Assembly (NCBI GenBank): GCA_037576195.1
Contig: CM075102.1
Location: forward strand, 6,138,001 to 6,202,000
Length of the DNA: 64,000 nucleotides
Direction of reading: 5' to 3'
Source: Phytoseiulus persimilis
Lineage: Eukaryota > Arthropoda > Arachnida > Mesostigmata > Phytoseiidae
Shown here: positions 56,290 through 64,000 of the stretch, piece after piece
Numbering within the stretch: position 1 is the stretch's first letter
How the letters are laid out: each line of letters opens with the position of its first letter
Translations under genes and position numbers: made by a program
The notes under the pieces: model-generated
What the model saw: the letters and a program-made list of their open reading frames with translations, nothing else
Database searches by the model: none
What the model was told of the DNA's origin: nothing

Positions 56290-58310
56290 AATATACTTCG
56301 TTGCATCCCCAGATGACGTGGCCCAGGGTTTCCGGGTTTACTCCACATCTGACGCATGTGGTATCTGATCCCGGTTCGGAGTTTTGTCTGAATTCTCTGG
56401 TACCGAGCATACCTGCTCGGCTCAGTGCCAGTAGGGCCGAACCTCGACTCCTGTCGTATGGACCAGTTCTAATATCCCATTACCCGAAACCGAACCCACG
56501 CGGGTTCGGTTTCGGGTCAGGCTACTCCTGTATCTCATCGAGCTTTCCCAGCCAGCCATTTCAATTTCGCGTATCCTTTCCTTGATCGCTCTGTTGAATA
56601 TCCCCTCTAGAGGTGTACCTAGCTCCGTGTAAGTCAGTGTGATGTCTTCGCACTTGTATACACGACATAACTCCTGGACTCTCCGATATGCTTTTGTTTC
56701 AACATCGGTTGGATCCATCATGTCCAGTATGGCTTCCGGCCATCTATGATCAGGCATGGACTTCACTCTGGTAAAATATCTCATCTTGCTCTGGGCTTCT
56801 CTCGCCCCGAACGAAGACCAGCCCAGTTCTCCGGTGACGAATTCGTTTGCCACTCTACCGCTGGGGAGACCAAGAACGTACCTCCCCGCCTCCATTTGGG
56901 CTGTTGTTATTTTCTTTTGCAGAGTTTTGGACATAACTGTGACCGCATTTGCGTACGTGAGCGATGGAACTGCCACCGCTTCCCATAGAGTCTTGAAGAT
57001 TTCGAATCGATTGAATCCCCATAGAGCTCTCGCTCGCAATTGGTTTGGGACTCTCTGAGATTTTTCTATTCAGATGTCCTCCTGTCGATCTCGGTAGTTC
57101 TCAGAGTTTGATACAATTATTCCCAGGTATTCATAGTGCGTGTCGCCAGGCATTGTCTTGCCTCGGATTGTGAGGGGTCTCTGCCGCGCTGATCCGCCCT
57201 TGGAGGATACGACAATCGCTTTCTTGATGGATGGAATGTTAGTTTCTCGTCATCGCCAAACTGTGAGAAGATTTCTGACAATGTCTCTATTTCTGAGAAG
57301 TCTCTTCCCATTAGAATGAGGTCGTCGGCGAAAAGGAGAGCGGCTATGTTAGAGTATTTCTTCTCTCGGACATTCCAGAAATCTCCTCTTTTCTTCACCC
57401 GGGAGCCTAGCCCACCGTTCTAGGGAACCGATGCATAGGGGGAATAGGATTGGGCTGGCAGGGCAACCTTGTCGAAGGCCTCCTGTGGTGTTAACCCCTC
57501 CCGAGTTCTCTTTTCCGAGCATCAGCTCGCATCTGGTAACGGAGTAGATGTTCCGGAGCACTCCTATCCATGCTTAGTTCATTCCCTGCCCATCAAGGAT
57601 TTTCCATAGTGTTTCTCTGCATACTCGGTCATATGCGGCCGAGCAGTCCACCACGCCAAGAGCAACACACCAGTCCGGCTTCGAGCCGTCTGGATATTTC
57701 TATGGCACTCGTGAGGATGAAGATAATGTCTTCCCCTCGGCGGATCTTTCGGAAACCGGCCTGTGCCTCCTCTATTAGGTTTTTCTCTTCCATCCATCCT
57801 GAGATCTTGGATCTCAGTATCTTCATGAATGTCCGGTAGAGTGCAGGGGAGATTGTGAGTGGTCTGTAGGTAAGTAGATTGCCTCTGGTAGAGTTCGGCT
57901 CCTCTATCATGACGAGTCTACCTTCCTTCCACTCTCTGGGGATTTCTTCTTTGCCATCTAGGATCTTGCTGAATAGTTGGGTTATGAATCCCCTTCCTAC
58001 TTCATAGAAATCCTTGAGAATACCACTTGGGGTCCCGTCCAGGCCCATCGCGGATGCTTTTGACAATCTGGCAACCGCCTTCGAGATGTCTGTCTCTGTG
58101 AGTATAATTCTAGTCTCATTGATTATGTCCGCCGGTGGGATCACGCCATTTGCCGGCGTGTCCCCGAAGAGTTTCTTCCCCACATGAGTCGAGTGGTTAA
58201 CAATGTGGGATCCTTCGTTGTTGTGCTCTGTAGGCAACCAAGGCCTCTCCCACTCCTACGCCGGCTTTTCTCACCGCACGGTATGCTAGGTTAGCCTGTT
58301 TCCTCAGCTT
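56290..58310 (-). pseudogene. LINE-B ORF2: RT and C-terminal CCHC
   Basis: Starts with a helical linker (KLRKQANLAYRAVRKAG) matching the LINE-A linker, then RT: MGLDGTPSGILKDF, LTYRPLTISPALYRTFMKIL, AQAGFRKIRRGEDIIFILTS; after frameshifts GLRQGCPASPILFPLCIGSL (57500) and ALLFADDLILMGRD (catalytic FADD, near 57330). The thumb continues as ALWGFNRFEI and GELGWSSFGAREAQSKM. At 56482-56517 a perfect hairpin interrupts the C-terminal coding region. The frame ends with TCVRCGVNPETLGHVIWGC, the C-x2-C...H-x4-C finger, near 56300-56370. Confidence 0.82.
56482..56517. repeat. Perfect 16-bp stem hairpin
   Basis: ACCCGAAACCGAACCC at 56482-56497, loop ACGC 56498-56501, exact reverse complement 56502-56517. 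Inside the LINE-B C-terminal coding region; built of ACCCG/AACCG units like the simple repeat at 53960. Confidence 0.9.
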
Positions 58311-58324
58311 GGTCTTCCGTTTAA

Positions 58325-59930
58325 CTTCTTCCGTCTTCCGTTAAGTAGACCATCGGGCGAAGAAAACGGACAACTCTCGATCACGCAGTATGGCTTCAGA
58401 GCAGGCAGATCCACACTACAGGCCATCCAGAAAGTCACTGAAATTACAATGGAAGAAAAACGAAAACCCTGGCAGCAACGACAACGCACCATCATGATCC
58501 TACTGGACGTCAAGAATGCGTTCAACCCAGCCGACTGGGGGATAATACTCAACAGTCTGAAGAAGAGACAAATATCACCATCCATCCGGAGGGTCATAGA
58601 GTCGTATCTCGAAAACAGATGGATCGTCGACGCAGACGGCATGACGGCTGGTGTGCCCCAGGGCTCGGTACTAGGACCCACCCTTTGGAACGCCGCCTAT
58701 AATGACGTTCTCGGCCTCAAACTCCCCGAAGGAGCGTCAACGGTCGCATACGCCGACGACTTGGCGCTCATCATTAAAGGCGAGACAATCAAAGAGCTGG
58801 AAGGAATCGCTCAGGACTCCGTCGACATCATCGCGGACTGGATGAGTACAAACAAACTCACCCTGGCACCCGAAAAGACAGAAGCGGTCATGCTGATCAA
58901 AAGAAGAGCGGACAGGAATCCGGACATTGCAGTCATGGGCCACCACGTCAAAATACAAAAATCAGTCGGGTACCTTGGGGTACAACTTCAAAAAAGCCCG
59001 ACAGGAGTCACCCATATCAAAGCAGTCTTAGAAAAAGCATCAAAGATAGCTACAGACATCGCCAGACTTCTACCGAGGACCCACGGTGCATAAGAGAGGC
59101 AACGAAGTGTACTGGCCGCTTTTGCGGAGGCCATAGCCTTGTATGCAGCGCCGATCTGGGCGCCTACAGCAATGCGACTACGGAAGAACAGGGTTGCACT
59201 CGAAAAAGCGCAACGCATCACTGCGATCAGAATGACAAGAGCATACCGAACGACTCCCACACACGCACTAATACTGGCTCGAACGACACCATGGCCGTTG
59301 CTTGCTGAGCAGAGAACGGCACTGTACCGTAGATACAACACGGAAGAATCAGATGATGCTGACCAGACGGGGGACGAAATCGAAGCTGAAACACTACACA
59401 AGTGGCAGGCGACATGGAACGCATCCACGAAGGGCCGATGGACACACGAGTGCATTCCAGTCATCAAGACGTGGCTCGAAAGACAACACGGCGAGCTAAC
59501 GTACTACACAACACAGATGGTATCAAATCACGGAAATTTACATCAGTCCCTATTTCGAATGAAGAAGACAACCTCGCCTTTATGCACCCTGTGCAACTCA
59601 GGCGAAGAAGATGATGCGCATCACACAATCATAGCATGCCAGGCACTGCGGCAACCGAGAAATCAACTCGGTGCGGACTCTGTGCCAGAACTACTGAAGA
59701 ACATTATGATCTCGGAAGGGGAATGGGGCAGAACGACGAGAAAAGTCGAATGCATCTTCAAGAAGAAGGAAAGGATGCGAAGTCAGCAGCAGCGCAGTCA
59801 GCCGCACCCGTGGGGCTGATGTGGAGAAGAGTACATGTATAGAAGACCAAAGGCGGGGGATCCGCCAGAGCGAGCCCGCCAGCACCCCCAGGGGGAGCCA
59901 CGCGACGCATCAAAGGCGGATGACAGTCAC
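58325..59930 (+). mobile_element. LINE-C, R1-type non-LTR fragment, 5' truncated
   Basis: Plus-strand insertion in LINE-B. 5' truncated, as expected of target-primed reverse transcription; the coding begins mid-RT. The 3' end lies in GC-rich sequence near 59840-59930. At the left junction short TCTTCCGT repeats occur (58308-58335), a possible microhomology or duplicated target. Confidence 0.75.
58362..59819 (+). pseudogene. LINE-C reverse transcriptase and C-terminal region
   Basis: One frame with a single TAA at about 59091-59093. RT blocks: ITQYGFRAGRSTLQAIQKV, TIMILLDVKNAFNPADW, AGVPQGSVLGPTLWNAAYND, STVAYADDLALIIKG (catalytic ADD), WMSTNKLTLAPEKTEAVML, VGYLGVQL. After the stop, the R1-type tail: ALYAAPIWAP, a helical segment (QRITAIRMTRAYRTT), and a C-terminal CTLCNSGEEDDAHHTIIAC finger. 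This is R1/Jockey-clade style, clearly different from LINE-A/B. Only the first part of the RT and the endonuclease are missing. Confidence 0.85.
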
Positions 59931-60342
59931 ACAACTACTCCGCAGCATGAAGACAATCGAGGATAAGGTAGGAAGAGTCTCGATGTGAACAGTGTAGCAG
60001 GCCCCGACTCGTCTGGAAGTAATACCGACGGAACCAAGTGCTCTGAGTTCCCAGCGAGATGTTTCTTCCTGCGATTCCCATATCCAGGTAAAGGGCTCAG
60101 GCTCGAGCCGTCCCGATCCTGTTGAATGGCGGCGAGGCATTCCCTCAGAAACCCCTCGAAAAAGAAAATTATCGGGCAATCCGGCATCTTAAGAGTCCGG
60201 CGGGCTCGTTTCAACGCGGAATCGATTTCTCCCTTGAGCACATCGTGAGATTGTCAACTTTCAGCATCTTCTCCCACAGCCCTGTCTGTGCTATGGTCGC
60301 TGCTTTTCGGGAGTCGATGACCGAGGAGTGGATTGTTTTAAG
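59931..60342 (-). other. LINE-B linker remnant, heavily shifted
   Basis: Minus-strand frame with MLKGEIDSALKRARRTLKM resembles the basic linker after the endonuclease; further on toward LINE-C no frame is convincing. Confidence 0.35.
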
Positions 60343-61100
60343 TTAGTCCTCCCCGCACACCCCACATTGTATCATTATGAGGTTGCGGTCAGATAGATCA
60401 CTTATCAGTCTCTTCTCGTCAATGTACATGTGTTGGACAGTTTCACCTACCGGTGGATTTGCCAACACATAATCAATGACCGCTGATTTTCTGGTATATG
60501 TACCTTTGCACTTCTCCGATCCGTTTAATATGATCAGATCGTTTTCCCTTGCAAAGATTTCGAGCAGTTTTCTTCGCATATCTGATTTCCCATCATATTG
60601 CTAGATATCCCCGTTCATATCTCCTCCTCCGTTGTCGTACATTTGGTCCTGATCAGATTCGACCGTTCCTCATAGAGTTTTTCATTCTCGTCTTTCTTCT
60701 CGTGTGCTACGTATACTCTTCACGCCTAGTCGCCACGGCCATCCAATCTCTTCCCTTCTCAATCCATTCTTGGTCGAGAATGGAGCTGAGTAGGATTCCT
60801 GTTCCTCCGGTGGCAGTTTTCCCGGTAGCCACGTTCCTGTTGCTTCCAAGCCATTCGAAACCCTGGATCCTTGGTGGCGTTCGTAGGTTTGCTAGATGTG
60901 TTTCTTGGATCAGAACTATGTTGATATCCTCATTCTGGAGCATGTCTAGTTCCAATCGAGCCCATTTGGAATTAGTACACCCATTACCACTTAATATTCC
61001 GATCTTTATTGAGATAGCATTCTTAAGCGCTCTTCCCTTCCTGATTCCCTTCGGGCGTTTTCTTTGTGCTACTCGGGCTGGCTCTCTCCCCAGAGGCTCC
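60343..61100 (-). pseudogene. LINE-B endonuclease
   Basis: Two frames. Upstream: INIVLIQETHLANLR, IQGFEWLGSNRNVATG and GGTGILLSSIL (60955-60707 and just above). Downstream: LLEIFARENDLIILNGSEKC, SAVIDYVLANPP and LISDLSDRNLIMI, where SDRN stands at the SDHN box of AP endonucleases, so the final catalytic His is Arg. It would nick target DNA for LINE integration; the copy is frameshifted near 60600-60710. Confidence 0.78.
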
Positions 61101-61110
61101 GCACTTTAAC

Positions 61111-61500
61111 CTTCCATGCCGCCACCCGATTCGAAGCTTCCTCTTGCCCGATTTTGCTCCTTTCCGGGTGCGGCTTCCATGGTGCTAGGAATGTTTCCTA
61201 AACGGATGACCACGACGATTACGGCCCATTTGCCTGAAATCCTATTCGCCTCAGTACCCATTGGCCTGAAAACCCATTGACCTGAAAACCCGTAAGCCTG
61301 AGAACCGGCTCGCCAGAAAAAACAGAGAGTACTTCCTGGGCTAGCAAGGCTTCTACGCGCAGCGCTGATCCCGCAGACAGGTAGACGAATAGACACGAAT
61401 TTCCTGAGTTTAGGATTTCGAACTCTCGGAGAATCGGTATTGGAACTTAAGAGTGCTCTGGAAATGGATTTGGGCAATTTGGAAATCGATGTCCGCTCGT
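61111..61500. other. Spacer with an 18-bp diverged tandem repeat
   Basis: About five units of an 18-bp motif like CCCATTGGCCTGAAAA lie at 61228-61310. The rest holds no recognisable gene. It ends where the 762-bp satellite begins. Confidence 0.6.
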
Positions 61501-64000
61501 AAGTAAACTCTCGATTCTCTGCACAGGTGTGAGATTCGAACTAATGTTACGGCTGTAGTGTTCCATGGAACTACAGGGAACATGATACAATTGTGGGTTT
61601 GCTCGGTGAATAAAAGTGTGAAATTATAATAAAGACCTTCAGTGATAGAATGAAGCATACCATCTTGGTCTTCTATGTGGAACAACAGAATGATCGTTTC
61701 TTTAATGCACATACCGTCTGAATACGGATGCTGTTTCAGATTTCAGACGGTGGAATGTAGGCTATCAACCATTCGCATGTATACCAGTCTAATACCCAGG
61801 GCATGGTTGGGTGTTTATGCGTAAGTACCGGACTCCGGATTATTTCGCTCAGGTTATCAGATCGTCGGCCTCGAAATCGGGCCTTGTGGGATGAACCGTG
61901 ATTTTTACCGTAATTTGGGATCCCAACTCCGTGAAAAATTCCTGGGAAGGGTCTCGGCCTACAGTGGGCCCTTGGATTTTGCACTGCTTTTGACAAGAAT
62001 TGGTCAACTTCAAATGCTCATATCCCGGCTCCCAGATGGATTACAGCCCCGATCGAGCTATTTTTGGAAAGCTCAAGAAGAGATGGGCGCATACCTTTGA
62101 AATCGATGAATTCGAGACAGATGCGGAAATTGATAACGTCGAGTGCGCAGTCTGGGATCAACCTGGATCGAAAGTTCACTGAGAGTCGAAGGTTATGCGA
62201 GAGAAAAATCCGAAAAAAAAGAGGCGCTTTTTTTTCGGCCGAAAGAATATTTTTTTTCTTGCAAGTAAACTCCCGATTCTCTGCACAAGTGTGAGATTCG
62301 AATTATTGTTACGGCTGTAGTGTTCCATGGAACTACAGGGAACATGATACAATTGTGGGTTTGCTCGGTGAATAAAAGTGTGAAATTATAATAAAGACCT
62401 TCAGTGATAGAATGAAGCATACCATCTTGGTCTTCTATGTGGAACAACAGAAGGATCGTTCCTTTAATGCACATACCGTCTGAATACGGATGCTGTTTCA
62501 GATTTCAGACGGTGGAATGTAGGCTATCAACCATTCGCATGTATACCAGTCTAATACCCAGGGCACGGTTGGGTGTTTATGCGTAAGTACCGGACTCCGG
62601 ATTATTTCGCTCGGGTTATCAGATCGTCGGCCTCGAAATCGGGCCTTGTGGGATGAACCGTGATTTTGTCCGTAATTTGGAATCTAAACTCCGTGAAAAA
62701 TTCCTGGGAAAGGGTCTCGGCCTACAGTGGGCCCTTGGATTTTGCACTGCTTTTGACAAGAATTGGTCAACTTCAAATGCTCATATCCCGGCTCCCAGAT
62801 GGATTACAGCCCCGATCGAGCTATTTTTGGAAAGCTCAAGAAGAGATGGGCGCATACCTTTGAAATCGATGAATTCGAGACAGATGCGGAAATTGATAAC
62901 GTCGAGTGCGCAGTCTGGGATCAACCTGGATCGAAAGTTCACTGAGAGTCGAAGGTTATGCGAGAGAAAAATCCGAAAAAAAAGAGGCGCTTTTTTTTCG
63001 GCCGAAAGAATATTTTTTTTCTTGCAAGTAAACTCCCGATTCTCTGCACAAGTGTGAGATTCGAATTATTGTTACGGCTGTAGTGTTCCATGGAACTACA
63101 GGGAACATGATACAATTGTGGGTTTGCTCGGTGAATAAAAGTGTGAAATTATAATAAAGACCTTCAGTGATAGAATGAAGCATACCATCTTGGTCTTCTA
63201 TGTGGAACAACAGAATGATCGTTTCTTTAATGCACATACCGTCTGAATACGGATGCTGTTTCAGATTTCAGACGGTGGAATGTAGGCTATCAACCATTCG
63301 CATGTATACCGGTCTAATACCCAGGGCATGGTTGGGTGTTTATGCGTAAGTACCGGACTCCGGATTATTTCGCTCAGGTTATCAGATCGTCGGCCTCGAA
63401 ATCGGGCCTTGTGGGATGAACCGTGATTTTTACCGTAATTTGGGATCCCAACTCCGTGAAAAATTCCTGGGAAGGGTCTCTGCCTATAGTGGGCCCTTGG
63501 ATTTTGCACTACTTTTGACAAGAATTGGTCAACTTCAAATGCTCATATCCCGGCTCCCAGATGGATTACAGCCCCGATCGAGCTATTTTTGGAAAGCTCA
63601 AGAAGAGATGGGCGCATACCTTTGAAATCGATGAATTCGAGACAGATGCGGAAATTGATAACGTCGAGTGCGCAGTCTGGGATCAACCTGGATCGAAAGT
63701 TCACTGAGAGTCGAAGGTTATGCGAGAGAAAAATCCGAAAAAAAAGAGGCGCTTTTTTTTCGGCCGAAAGAATATTTTTTTCTTGCAAGTAAACTCCCGA
63801 TTCTCTGCACAAGTGTGAGATTCGAATTATTGTTACGGCTGTAGTGTTCCATGGAACTACAGGGAACATGATACAATTGTGGGTTTGCTCGGTGAATAAA
63901 AGTGTGAAATTATAATAAAGACATTCAGTGATAGAATGAAGCATACCATCTTGGTCTTCTATGTGGAACAACAGAAGGATCGTTCCTTTAATGCACATAC
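61501..64000. repeat. 762-bp tandem repeat (satellite), continues past window
   Basis: AAGTAAACTC units start at 61501, 62263, 63026 and 63787, period 761-763 bp, three full copies and part of a fourth. Copies differ by scattered substitutions and by T-run length. Each unit has a GTTCCATGGAAC palindrome about 60 bp in, an AATAAA-like region, and T-rich tracts near the end. The same short open frames recur in every unit but show no motif. The first copy diverges from the rest just upstream, so the array begins at 61501. Confidence 0.92.

Larger units (their letters stand above)
56290..61110 (-). mobile_element. LINE-B, APE-type non-LTR retrotransposon, interrupted by LINE-C
   Basis: A diverged relative of LINE-A on the minus strand. 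Endonuclease at 60343-61100, linker at 58237-58310, RT at 56420-58237, C-terminal finger at 56290-56400. A 1.6 kb R1-type LINE-C on the plus strand interrupts it between about 58325 and 59930. Many frameshifts. ORF1 was not recognised beyond 61110; 3' end joins the foldback element. Confidence 0.8.

Noticed and set aside
61736..63998. Repeated short open frames in the 762-bp satellite (69, 86 and 93 codons)
   Set aside because: Conserved because the unit is duplicated; length varies with T-run indels, and no motif or start context.

Overview
This window is eukaryotic, animal DNA made almost entirely of transposable elements and their debris. The supporting evidence is APE-type non-LTR retrotransposons, BEL/Pao and Ty3/Gypsy LTR retrotransposons, hAT, Mutator-like (MULE) and Tigger/pogo transposases, GT-AG introns of roughly 43 to 127 bp, and AATAAA signals. 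There is no bacterial-style operon, Shine-Dalgarno spacing, rRNA, tRNA or CRISPR. The two SGNH/LINE-like copies (7.9-12.7 kb and 56.3-61.1 kb) resemble, from memory, reverse transcriptases abundant in ticks and mites, so an arthropod, possibly a chelicerate, is my best guess. That guess is inference and is not proven here.

Layout. 1-6500: a BEL/Pao element on the minus strand, its RNase H region split by a 2.4 kb array of 45-bp repeats that behaves like an inserted mobile element with a 5-bp target duplication. 6.5-7.8 kb: a broken hAT transposase. 7.95-12.74 kb: LINE-A, whose 5' end carries a 944-bp TA-flanked MITE (12745-13688). 14.16-17.89 kb: three copies of a 1.3 kb long-TIR element, two in tandem and one head to head. 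18.1-19.2 kb: MULE-1. 19.2-22.1 kb: mostly unassigned.

22.1-39.3 kb is the showpiece, a three-level nest. A mag-like Gypsy (element M, plus strand) has Gypsy-B (minus strand, 22235-34857, target duplication GTAA) inserted at the end of its 5' LTR. Gypsy-B in turn carries Gypsy-A (plus strand, 27053-33813, target duplication CATA) inside its gag zinc knuckle. Gypsy-A has an additional downstream ORF encoding a triple-knuckle protein.

39.3-42 kb: a Tigger fragment and a nearly intact FLYWCH-MULE transposase (MULE-2). 43.6-48.8 kb: a SWIM-domain transposase-like fragment, a second hAT (hAT-2) between inverted 0.23 kb arms, and a PHD-type ORF. 49540-49996: a hAT-type MITE with an 8-bp target duplication. 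50431-51269: a possible two-exon gene of unknown function. 52.6-53.95 kb: a second locus of the 45-bp repeat. 54.6-55.0 kb: a tyrosine-recombinase fragment. 55251-56289: a 1.04 kb foldback element. 56.3-61.1 kb: LINE-B, interrupted by a 5'-truncated R1-type LINE-C on the plus strand. 61501-64000: a 762-bp tandem satellite running off the window.

Functionally there is no host pathway to describe: the elements interact by inserting into one another. Most coding regions are broken by a few point lesions rather than extensive decay, so many insertions look recent. Protein calls come from motif recognition by eye; no database search was run.
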